From Prionace glauca (taxonomy: Eukaryota; Chordata; Chondrichthyes; Carcharhiniformes; Carcharhinidae): DNA of 64,000 bases. Below, piece by piece: positions 10,656 to 20,764 of the stretch. Numbering within the stretch: the stretch's first letter is position 1; each line of letters starts with the position of its first letter. Below the pieces are notes generated by a model. It saw nothing but the letters and a program-made list of their open reading frames with translations, did not search any database and had not been told where the DNA came from. The position numbers and the translations under genes are program-made. The stretch lies in the NCBI GenBank assembly GCA_037974335.1, contig CM075760.1, positions 32,215,942-32,279,941 on the forward strand. The letters are read 5' to 3'.

Positions 10656-13275
10656 CTTTTTGAAGACCCTGCTCCTCTTGAATCGTTTTGGAGATGTATT
10701 GGGATGAGATTTGAGACTGATCCAGCTGATTTATAATCAGACCCAGACCCTGTTCGTCATGTATGGTTTTTGGGATTCATTGGGATGGTATTTGGGATTG
10801 ATCTGGGGGATTTATACACAAGTCCCAGTCTCTGTTCCTCAGGGATAGTTTATTTGGGATTCATTGGGATGATATTTGAGATGGATGCTAGGGATTTATC
10901 CTCAGACTCAGTCCCTGTTCCTCGGGGATGTTTTCTAGGGATTCATTGGCATAACATTTGGGATTGATCCTGGGGGTTTATCCTCAGTCCCAGTCCCTGA
11001 TCCTCAGGGATGGTTTTTGTGGATTCATTGGGATGGTATTTGGGATTGTTTCTGGGGATTTATCCTCAGGCCCAGTCCTTGTTCCTCAGGAATGGTTTTT
11101 TGGGATCCATTAGGATGATATTTGGGATTGTTGCTGATGACTTATCCTCAGTCCCAGTCCCTGTTCCTTAGGGATGGTTTTTTTGGGATTCATTGGAATG
11201 GGATTTGAGATTAATCCTGGGTGATCTATCCTCAGTCCCATCCCCTGTTGCTCGGGGATGAGATTTCGGATGGATCCTGGTGGCTTATCCTCAGTCCCTG
11301 TCCCTCATCGTCAGGGATGTTTTCTTTGAGTTCATTGTGATGATATTTTACATTGTTCCTGGGGGTTTATCCTCAGATTCTGTTCCTGAGGGTTGGTTTC
11401 TTTGGGATTGTTTCTGGGGATTTATCCTCAGTCCCAGTCCATGTTTCTTTGGGATGATTTTGAGATTTATTGGGATGAGATTTGGGCTTGTTCCTGGTTT
11501 TTTATCCTCAGTCCCAGTCCCTGTTCCTCAGGGATGGTTTCTTTGGGATTGATCCTGGGAGTCTATCCTTCGTCACAGTCCCGAATCCTCAGGGATGGTT
11601 TCTTTGGGATTCATTGGGATGAGATTTGGGATGGATCTTGGGGATGGATCCTCAGGGATGGTTTCTTTGGGATTGCTCCTCAGGATTTAACCTCAGTCCC
11701 AGTCCCTGTTTCTTTGGGATAGTATTAGGGATGGATCCTGGGGTCTATCCTCAGTCCCAGTCTCTGTTCCTCAGGGAAATGATTTTGGGATTCATTGGGA
11801 TGAGATTTGGGGTTGTTTGTAATTGGCTATCCTCAGTCCCAGTTCCTGATCCTCAGGCATGGTTTTTTTTGGATCCATTAGGATGATATTTGGAATGGAT
11901 GCTGTGGATTTATCCTCAGACTCAGTCCCTGTTCCTCAGGGATTGTTTCTGGGGATTCATTGGAATGATATTTAGGATTGATCCTGGAAGTTTATCTTCA
12001 GTCCCAGTCCCTGATCCTCAGGGATGGTTTTTTGGGGTCCATTAGTATATTTGGGATTGTTCCTGATGATGTATCCTCAGTCCCGCTCTCTGTTCCTTAC
12101 GGATACTTTTTTTGGGAGTACTCAGAGATGAGATTTGGGATGGATCCTGGTGGTTTATCTTCAGTCCCAGTTCCTGATCCTCAAGGATGGATTCTTTGGG
12201 TTCATTGTCGTGATATTTGGGATTGTTCCTTGGAATTTATTGGGATGATATTTGGGATTGATCCTGGGGACTTATCGTCAGTCCCTGATTCTTAGGGATG
12301 ATTTTGGGGATTGTTCCTGGGGATTTATCCTCAGTCCCTGTTCCTCAGGGATGGTATTTGGGATTCATTGGGAAGATGTTTGGGATTGTTCCTGGGGGTT
12401 TATCCTCAAATCCCTGTTTCTTTGGGATGGTTTCTTTGGTATTGTTTCTGGGGATTTATCCACAGTTCCAGTCCCTTTTCCTCAGGGATGGTTTGGAGAT
12501 TCATTGGGATGGTTTGGGGGAATCGATCCTGGGGATTTATCCTCAGTCTCAGTTTCTCTGGGATTCATTGGGATGAGATTTGGGATTGATCCTAGTGATT
12601 TATCCTCAGTCCTGTTCCTGAGGGATGGGTTCTTTGGGATTGTTCTTGGGGCAATATCCTCAGTCCCAGTCCCTGTTTCTTTGGGATGAAATTTGGGATG
12701 GATCCTGGGGGTTTATCCTCAGTCCCAATCCCTGTTTCTTTGGGATGAGATTTGAGATGGATCCTGGGGGTTTAGCCTCAGTCCCAGTTCCTGTTTCTTT
12801 GGGATGTGATTTGGGATGGATCCTGGGGGTTTATCCTCAGTTCCTGTCTCTGATTCTTTGGGATGTGATTTGGGATGGATCCTGGGATCTATCCTCAGTT
12901 CCTGTCTCTGTTTCTTTGGGATGAGATTTGAGATGGATTCTGGGGGTTTAGCCTCAGTCCCAGTCCCTGTTTCTTTGGGATGTGATTTGGGATGGATCCT
13001 GGGGGTTTATCCTCAGTTCCTGTCTCTGATTCTTTGGGATGTGATTTGGGATGGATCCTGGGATCTATCCTCAGTTCCTGTCTCTGTTTCTTTGGGATGA
13101 GATTTGAGATGGATTCTGGGGGTTTAGCCTCAGTCCCAGTCCCTGTTTCTTTGGGATGTGATTTGGGATGGATCCTGGGGCTTTATCCTCAGTTCCTGTT
13201 TCTTTGGGATGTGATTTGGGATGGATCCTGGGATCTATCCTCAGTTCCTGTCTCTGATTCTTTGGGATGACCTCT
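10656..13275 (+). repeat. Minisatellite of about 80-bp units, shrinking to about 59 bp at the right end
   Basis: Some thirty or more imperfect units combine GGGATTCATTGGGATGA, ATTTGGGATTGATCCTGG, TTTATCCTCAGTCCCAG and CCTGTTCCTCAGGGATGG. From about 12660 shorter units dominate (TTTCTTTGGGATGTGATTT...). A higher-order period of 176 bp (three short units) is visible: 12816-12990 recurs at 12992-13166 with few changes. All long open frames here are translations of the repeat. The array begins right after a LINE 3' end. Confidence 0.85.
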
Positions 13276-13289
13276 TTGCCTTCTTCCCC

Positions 13290-13610
13290 TCTTTGGCGGG
13301 AAATCTGATCTTCCGTTCTGTCTCTGCCTGAAGAGTCTCGACGCCTGATTGGTGGAGCCGGCTGTTGCCGGGCCACGTGGAGAGGGTCCCTACCCTCTGT
13401 CCCATTGGCTGGACCCTGGGCCTGTGGGCGGTGTCTGTCTCTCTCGGTGTCTGGATTGGCCGGCGCTACTTGCTGCTGCCTGCTGATTGGCTGGGAGCTG
13501 GGACCCGCCTCCCATTGTTGGCTGCCCAGTAAGAGGGAGGCTCTGTTCCTGCTCTCAGCGGATTGGCTGGAGCGGCCAGTATCCAGGACAATGTAACAAG
13601 AGCAGTATAA
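13290..13610 (+). promoter_or_regulatory. CCAAT-box-rich promoter-like module, copy 1
   Basis: Within 300 bases there are at least four inverted CCAAT boxes (CCCATTGGCTGG, GGATTGGCCGG, TGATTGGCTGGG, GGATTGGCTGG), a CACGTG E-box in GGCCACGTGGAG and GGGCGG. It ends in AGTATCCAGGACAATGTAACAAGAGCA. No TATA box or coding exon was seen. Copy 2 follows about 0.5 kb downstream. The next gene on the plus strand is REC8 at 18634, beyond the GA satellite, so this could be its promoter; that link is only an inference from order. Confidence 0.45.
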
Positions 13611-13814
13611 ACACTCAGATATACACACATGGATTGAGACTGGTATATGTATATATATATATATATAGAGAGAGAGATAGTCTAATGAGAGACTGATATA
13701 TAAAGACTCAGATATACACAAAGAAATAGAGACTGGTATATGTATATATAGAGAGAAAGATAGATGAGAGAGACTGATTATATATGACACTCAGACATAC
13801 ACATCGGGATAGAG
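13611..13814. repeat. AT/GA simple-sequence spacer
   Basis: This is imperfect simple repeat (TATATATATATAGAGAGAGAG, ACTCAGATATACACA) separating the two CCAAT modules. It is the left outpost of the GA satellite that follows copy 2, which suggests that repeat and module were duplicated together. Confidence 0.7.
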
Positions 13815-14075
13815 ACTGATTGGTGAGTCGACTGTTACCGGGCCACGTGGGGCTTCTCCCTCCTTCTGTCCCCATTGGCTGGTCCCTGGGTCTGTGGGCG
13901 GGGTCTGTCTCCGCGGATTGGCCGGCTTTCTCTGTTTCGTCTGCTGATTGGCTGGGAGTTGGGACCCGCCTCACATTGTTAGCTGCCCAATCAGAGGGAG
14001 GTTCTGTTCCTGCTCTCAGCTGATTGGCTGGAGCGGCCTGTATCCAGGACAATGTTACAAGAGCATCTCGCTGTA
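13815..14075 (+). promoter_or_regulatory. CCAAT-box-rich promoter-like module, copy 2
   Basis: It repeats copy 1 in order: GATTGGTGAG, CCGGGCCACGTGGGG, CCCATTGGCTGGTCCCTGGG, GGGCGGGGTCTG, GGATTGGCCGG, TGATTGGCTGGGAG, CCAATCAGAGGGAGG, TGATTGGCTGGAGCGGCC and ATCCAGGACAATGTTACAAG. It differs from copy 1 by scattered substitutions, while the CCAAT cores, E-box and GC box are kept. The GA satellite starts directly after it. Confidence 0.45.
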
Positions 14076-17000
14076 AAGATCAGATATAAACATAGACTGA
14101 GATAGAGAGATAGACTGAGATACAGTGAGAGAGACTGAGATATTATACAGAGAGTCTGAGATACAGGGAGAGACTGAGATACAGAGAGAGACTGAGATAC
14201 AGAGAGAGAGACTGAGATACAGAGAGAGACTGAGATACAGAGAGAGAGACTGAGATACAGAGAGAGACTGAGATACAGAGAGAGACTGAGATACAGAGAG
14301 AGACTGAGATACAGAGAGAGATAGACTGAGATACAAAGAGATCGAGTGAGATACAGAGAGAGAGACTGAGATACAGAGAGAGAGAGACTGAGATAGAGAG
14401 AGAGACTGAGATACAGAGAGAGACTGAGATACAGAGAGAGAGAGACTGAGATACAGAGAGAGAGAGACTGAGATAGAGAGAGAGACTGATACAGAGAGAG
14501 ACTGAGATAGAGAGAGAGACTGAGATACAGAGAGAGACTGAGATACAGAGAGAGAGAGACTGAGATACAGAGAGAGACTGAGATACAGAGAGAGATAGAC
14601 TGAGATACAAAGAGATCGAGTGAGATACAGAGAGAGAGACTGAGATACAGAGAGAGAGAGACTGAGATAGAGAGAGAGACTGAGATACAGAGAGAGACTG
14701 AGATACAGAGAGAGAGAGACTGAGATACAGAGAGAGAGAGACTGAGATATTATATAGAGAGACTGAGATACAGAGAGAGAGAGACTGAGATACAGGGAGA
14801 GAGACTGAGATATAGAGATAGACTGAGATACAGGGAGAGAGACTGAGATATAGAGATAGACTGAGATACAGAGAGATAGACTGAGATACAGAGAGATAGA
14901 CTGAGATACAGAGAGATAGACTGAGATACAGAGAGATAGACTGAGATACAGAGAGAGACTGAGATACAGAGAGAGACTGAGATACAGAGAGAGAGACTGA
15001 GATAGAGAGATAGACTGAGATACAGAGAGAGACTGAGATACAGAGAGAGAGACTGAGATACAGAGAGAGACTGAGATACAGAGAGAGACTGAGATACAGA
15101 GAGAGAGAGACTGAGATACAGGGAGAGAGACTGAGATATAGAGATAGACTGAGATACAGGGAGAGAGACTGAGATATAGAGATAGACTGAGATACAGAGA
15201 GATAGACTGAGATACAGAGAGATAGACTGAGATACAGAGAGATAGACTGAGATACAGAGAGATAGACTGAGATACAGAGAGAGACTGAGATACAGAGAGA
15301 GACTGAGATACAGAGAGAGAGACTGAGATAGAGAGATAGACTGAGATACAGAGAGAGACTGAGATACAGAGAGAGACTGAGATACAGAGAGAGACTGAGA
15401 TAGAGAGAGAGACTGAGATACAGAGAGAGAGAGACTGAGATACAGAGAGAGAGAGACTGAGATACAGAGAGAGAGAGACTGAGATAGAGAGAAAGCGGCG
15501 CTGAGATACAGAGAGAGACTGAGATACAGAGAGAGAGAGACTGAGATAGAGAGAAAGAGAGACTGAGATAGAGAGATAGACCGAGATACAGAGATAGACA
15601 GATACAGAGAGAGAGAGAGACTGAGATACAGAGAGAGAGAGACTGAGATACAAAGAGATCGAGTGAGATACAGAGAGAGAGAGACTGAGATACAGAGAGA
15701 GAGAGACTGAGATACAGAGAGAGAGAGACTGAGATATTATATAGAGAGACTGAGATACAGAGAGAGAGAGACTGAGATACAGAGAGAGACTGAGATACAG
15801 AGAGAGAGAGACTGAGATACAGAGAGAGAGAGACTGAGATACAGAGAGAGACTGAGATACAGAGATAGACTGAGATACAGAGAGAGAGAGAGACAGATAC
15901 AGAGAGAGAGAGACTGAGATACACAGAGAGAGAGAGACTGAGATACAGAGAGACTGAGATACAGAGAGAGAGAGAGACTGAGATACAGAGAGAGAGAGAC
16001 TGAGATACAGAGAGAGAGACTGAGATACAGAGAGAGAGACTGAGATACAGAGAGAGAGATAGAGAGATAGACTGAGATACAGAGAGAGAGAGACTGAGAT
16101 ACAGAGAGAGAGAGACTGAGATACAGAGAGAGAGAGAGACTGAGATACAGAGAGAGAGAGAGACTGAGATACAGAGAGAGAGAGAGACTGAGATACAGAG
16201 AGAGAGACTGAGATACAGAGAGAGAGACTGAGATACAGAGAGAGAGACTGAGATAGAGAGAGAGAGATAGAGAGATAGACTGAGATACAGAGAGAGAGAG
16301 AGACTGAGATACACAGAGAGAGAGAGACTGAGATAGAGAGAGAGAGACTGAGATACAGAGAGAGAGACTGAGATACAGATAGAGAGATAGACTGAGATAC
16401 AGAGAGAGAGAGAGAGACTGAGATACAGAGAGAGAGAGAGACTGAGATACAGAGAGAGAGACTGAGAGACAGATACAGAGAGAGAGAGACTGAGATACAG
16501 AGAGAGAGAGAGAGACTGAGATAGAGAGAAAGCGGGACTGAGATACAACGAGAGACTGAGATACAGAGAGAGACTGAGATAGAGAGAAAGAGAGACTGAG
16601 ATACAGAGAGAGACTGAGATAGAGAGAAAGACTGAGATACAGAGAGAGACTGAGATAGAGAGAGAGAGATATACTGAGATACACAGAGAGAGAGACTGAG
16701 ATACAGAGAGAGACTGAAATACAGAGAGAGAGACTGAGATACAGAGAGAGAGAGACTGAGATAGAGAGATAGACTGAAATAGAGAGATAGACTGAGATAC
16801 AGAGAGAGAGAGATTGAGATACAGAGATAGACTGAGATACAGAGATAGACAGATACAGAGAGAGAGAGAGACTGAGATAGAGAGATAGACTGAGATAGAG
16901 AGATAGACTGAAATACAGAGAGAGAGAGACTGAAATAGAGAGATAGACTGAGATACACAGAGAGATAGACTGAGATACACAGAGAGACAGAGAGAGAGAG

Positions 17001-18605
17001 ACTGAGATACACAGAGAAAGAGACTGAGATACAGAGATAGACTGAGATACAGAGAGAGACTGAGATACAGAGAGAGAGAGACTGAGATAGAGAGATAGAC
17101 TGAGATACAAAGAGAGAGAGAGACTGAGATACAGAGAGAAATAGACTGAGATACAGAGAGAGAGAGAGACTGAGATACAGAGAGAGAGAGACTGAGATAC
17201 ACAGAGAGAGAGACTGAGATAGAGAGATCGACTGAGGTACACAGAGAGATAGACTGAGATACACAGAGAGATAGACTGAGATACAGAGAGAGAGACTGAG
17301 ATACACAGAGAGAGACTGAGGTAGAGAGAGAGAGACTGAGATAGAGAGATAGACTGAGATACAGAGAGAGAGAGAGACTGAGATACAGAGAGAGAGAGAC
17401 TGAGATACAGAGAGAGAGAGAGACTGAGATACAGAGAGAGAGAGAGACTGAGATACAGAGAGAGAGTGACTGAGATACAGAGAGAGAGACTGAGATAGAG
17501 AGAAAGCGGGACTGAGATACAGAGAGAGACTGAGATAGAGAGAAAGAGAGACTGAGATACAGAGAGAGACTGAGATAGAGAGAAAGAGAGACTAAGATAC
17601 AGAGAGAGACTGAGATAGAGAGAGAGAGATAGACTGAGATACACAGAGAGAGAGACTGAAATACAGAGAGAGAGACTGAGATACACAGAGAGAGAGACTG
17701 AGGTAGAGAGATAGACTGAAATAGAGAGATAGACTGAGATACAGAGAGAGAGAGAGATTGAGATACAGAGATAGACTGAGATACAGAGATAGACTGAGAT
17801 ACAGTGAGAGAGACTGAGATAGAGAGGTGGACTGAGATACACAGAGATAGAGTCTGAAATAGATAGACTGAGATACAGAGGGAGAGAGTCTGAAATAGAT
17901 AAACTGAGATACACAGAGAGAAGTCTGAGATATACAGAGAGATAGACTGAGATAGAGAGAGAGACTGAGATACACAGAGAGAGAGATTGAGATACACAGA
18001 GAGAGAGGTAGACTGAAAATTACAAAGAGAGATAGACTGAGATAAACGGAGAGAGATAGACTGAAAATTACAAATATAGATATATATTTGGAGAGAGAGA
18101 GAGAGGCAGAGGTTCAGAGGGAGATACTTAGAGATAGAGAGGCTGAGACTGAGATAGAGACCCACATATACAGAGATAGAGATATACTCAGATAGATAGA
18201 GAGAGACTGAGATATAGTCAGACAGATATAGATAGAGATACTGGGATAGGGAGAAAGAGACTGACATTCAGAGAGAGATACATAGAAATACACAGAGTGA
18301 TATAGGTATACTCAACAATAGATACATATATAAAGACGGAGATACTCAGATAGATACTTGGCTAGAGATAGATAGAGAGAGAAAAATACTTAAGTAGAGA
18401 GATACCCAGGTAAAGAGATACTCAGATAGAGGCAGAGAGAGATACTTAGAGAGATAGAAGAAAGATATAGATACTGAGATAGAAAGATAAAAATAGAGAG
18501 GACCACAGCGAGAGAGGGGGAGAGACAGAGAAATTAAGAGACAGAGTGTGGGAGGGAGAGAATAAACAGAGAAAGAAAGGGACAGAGACAAAGATAGTTC
18601 AGAGT
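14076..18605 (+). repeat. About 4.5 kb purine-rich GA satellite (GAGATACAGAGAGAGACT-type units)
   Basis: The array is made of 16-26-base variants of GACTGAGATACAGAGAGAGA in tandem, becoming less regular after about 18000. The plus strand is nearly all purine apart from the ACT and TAC parts of the unit. All three minus-strand frames stay open for hundreds of codons (SLSLCISVSLSLYLS) because the units have no stop on that strand, so these are not genes. The array ends just before the start codon of REC8. Confidence 0.95.
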
Positions 18606-18633
18606 GTGTGAGAGGACTGACTGACACTGCAAC

Positions 18634-18689
18634 ATGTTCTATTTCCCAGATGTGTTACAGAGGAATACTGGCAAATTTAGCACAATCTG
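18634..18689 (+). CDS. REC8: REC8 meiotic cohesin subunit, coding exon 1
   Basis: ATG at 18634 opens MFYFPDVLQRNTGKFSTI plus two bases of a Trp codon, then a donor (ATCTG|GTGAGAG). Human REC8 starts MFYYPNVLQRHTGCFATIWLAAT, so length, start and phase agree. REC8 is the alpha-kleisin of meiotic cohesin; its N-terminal domain closes the ring by binding SMC3. The start codon lies 28 bases after the GA satellite. Exons 1-4 together give 114 codons, with every junction in phase (phases 2, 2, 1, 2) and GT-AG borders. Confidence 0.9.
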
Positions 18690-18796
18690 GTGAGAGGGGG
18701 TATGTGTGTGGTTGTTTCTTGGGGAGGGAGTGGAATGCATGGCCGGGAGTGGGTGGGGTGGGGGCAGGGTGCACACAGCTAGGAATGTGTTTGGTT

Positions 18797-18985
18797 TAAT
18801 TTATTATTGTCACACGTATTGGGATACAGTGAAAAGTATTGTTTCTTGCGCGCTACACAGACAGAGCATACCATTCATAGAATACATGGTGGTGGGGGGG
18901 AGAATGAAGCAAAAGGATGCAGAATGTAGCATTATAGTCACAGCTAGGGCGCAGAGAAAGATCAGAAAGAGAGCATTATTTTAAA
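18797..18985 (-). mobile_element. L2-like LINE 3' end, minus strand (REC8 intron 1)
   Basis: TTTATTATTGTCACACGTATTGGGATACAGTGAAAAGTATTGTTTC is the reverse complement of the tail seen at 23930-24000 (AACACTTTTCACTGTATCCCAATATATGTGACAATAATAAA). It continues through ACAGAGCATACCATTCATAGA. This is a short 5'-truncated copy. Confidence 0.7.
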
Positions 18986-19004
18986 GTTTAAAAGAATCAT
19001 GTCG

Positions 19005-19442
19005 GGTTTTAAGTTTAACTTTATTTATTAGTGCCACAAGACGGCTTACATTAATACTGCAATGAAGTTACTGTGAAAATCCCTTAGTCGCCACATTCTG
19101 GCACCTGTTTGGGAGCGGCATGGTGGCACAGTGGTTAGCTTTGCTGCCTCACAGCACCAGAGACCTGGGTTCGATTCTTGGCTTGGGCCACAGTCTGTGA
19201 GGATTCTGCATGTTTTTCTCTCCTCCTCCCCCCCACCCAGTGTCTGCGTGGGTTTCCTCCAGGTGCGCCAGTTTTCTCCCACAGTCCGAAAGATGTTCTG
19301 TTTAGGCGGATTGACCGTGCTAAATCCTCCCTCGGTATAGCCAAACAGGTGCCAGAATGTGGCAATGAGGGGATTTCCACAGTAATCTCACTGGAGTGTT
19401 AATGTAAACCGACTGGTGACACTAATAAATAGACTTTAAGTT
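19005..19442. mobile_element. Inverted pair of HE1-like SINEs
   Basis: At 19109-19442 a full SINE runs on the plus strand: head GGCATGGTGGCACAGTGGTTAGC, B box GGTTCGATTC, and tail ...CACTGGAGTGTTAATGTAAACC. Its last about 100 bases have a reverse-complement partner at 19005-19108 (TTTAACTTTATTTATTAGTGCCAC...). The two copies therefore face each other, and a transcript through this intron could fold on itself. Confidence 0.75.
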
Positions 19443-20630
19443 TGAGGGACAATTTAGCATGACCAATCCACCTAACCTGCACATCTTTGGACACTAAGGG
19501 GCAATTTAGCATGGCAATCCACCTAACCTGCACATCTTTGGACACTAAGGGTTAATTTAGCATGGCCAATCCACCTAACCTGCACATCTTTGGAAACTAA
19601 GGGGCAATTTAGCACAGCCAATCCACCTAACCTGCACATCTTTGGACACTGAGGGTTAATTTAGCATGGCCAATCTACCTAACCTGCATCTCTGGACACT
19701 AAGGGGCAATTTAGCATGGCCAATCCACCTAACCTGCATCTCTGGACACTAAGGGGCAATTTAGCATGGCCAATCCACCTAACCTGAACATCTTTGGACA
19801 CTAAGGGGCAATTTAAATGGCCAATCCACCTAACCTGAACATCTTTGGACACTAAGGGGCAATTTAGCATGGCCAACCCACCTAACCTGCATCTCTGGAC
19901 ACTAAGGGGCAATTTAGCATGGCCAATCCACCTAACCTGCACATCTTTGGACACTAAGGGGCAATTTAGCATGGCCAATCCACCTAACCTGCACATCTTT
20001 GGACACTAAGGGGCAATTTAGCATGGCAATCCACCTAACCTGCACATCTTTGGACACTAAGGGTTAATTTAACATGGCCAATCCACCTAACCTGCACATC
20101 TTTGGAAACTAAGGGGCAATTTAGCACAGCCAATCCACCTAACCTGCACATCTTTGGACACTGAGGGTTAATTTAGCATGGCCAATCCACCTAACCTGCA
20201 TCTCTGGACACTAAGGGGCAATTTAGCATGGCCAATCCACCTAACCTGCATCTCTGGACACTAAGGGGCAATTTAGCATGGCCAATCCACCTAACCTGAA
20301 CATCTTTGGACACTAAGGGGCAATTTAACATGGCCAATCCACCTAACCTGAACATCTTTGGACACTAAGGGGCAATTTAGCATGGCCAACCCACCTAACC
20401 TGCATCTCTGGACACTAAGGGGCAATTTAGCATGGCCAATCCACCTAACCTGCACATCTTTGGACACTAAGGGGCAATTTAGCATGGCCAATCCACCTAA
20501 CCTGCACATCTTTGGACACTAAGGGACAATTTAGCATGGCCAATCCACCTAACCTACACATCTTTGGACACTAAGGGGCAATTTAACATGGCCAATCCAC
20601 CTATCCTGGTGATCTTTGGACTGTGGGAGG
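19443..20630 (+). repeat. Satellite of 50-52-bp units derived from a SINE interior
   Basis: About 23 units of CAATTTAGCATGGCCAATCC...ACCTAACCTGCACATCTTTGG..ACACTAAGGGG are arranged in tandem, with short variants (CCTGCATCTCTGG) two bases shorter. The unit is the reverse complement of part of the HE1-like SINE, and the array passes without a break into the remaining SINE at 20631-20762. A ten-unit block repeats at a distance of 512 bases (19501 against 20013, with the same variant order), giving two higher-order copies. Minus-strand frames here (MCRLGGLAMLNCPLVSKD) are translations of the repeat. Confidence 0.9.
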
Positions 20631-20762
20631 AAACTGAGCGCCCTTGCAGACACGGGGAGAATGGGCAGAGTCCACATCGACAGTGACCCGAGGCTGGGAA
20701 TCGAACCCGGGTCCCTGGCACTGTGAGGCAGCGGTGCTAACCATTGTGCTGCCCTGTGCTCT
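20631..20762 (-). mobile_element. SINE head flanking the satellite, minus strand
   Basis: This is the reverse complement of the SINE front half: TCCACATCGACAGTGACCCG, AATCGAACCCGGGTCCCTGG (B box on the minus strand) and GTGAGGCAGCGGTGCTAACC. It supplies the parent sequence from which the 52-bp satellite units were copied. Confidence 0.75.
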
Positions 20763-20764
20763 AC

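Noticed and set aside
10770-13270. Overlapping 65-145-codon frames rich in WILGVYPQSQSLFL
   Set aside because: Translation of the 80-bp minisatellite, open in several frames.
14055-18267. Minus-strand open frames of up to 1374 codons (SLSLCISVSLSLYLS)
   Set aside because: Translation of the GA satellite; three frames are open at once and follow the repeat unit.
19109-19180. tRNA gene (A and B boxes with GGTTCGATTC)
   Set aside because: It is the head of a SINE: the body and tail follow and the same unit recurs many times.
19443-20630. CRISPR-like array of 52-bp units
   Set aside because: There are no unique spacers; units are contiguous and derive from a SINE in a vertebrate genome.
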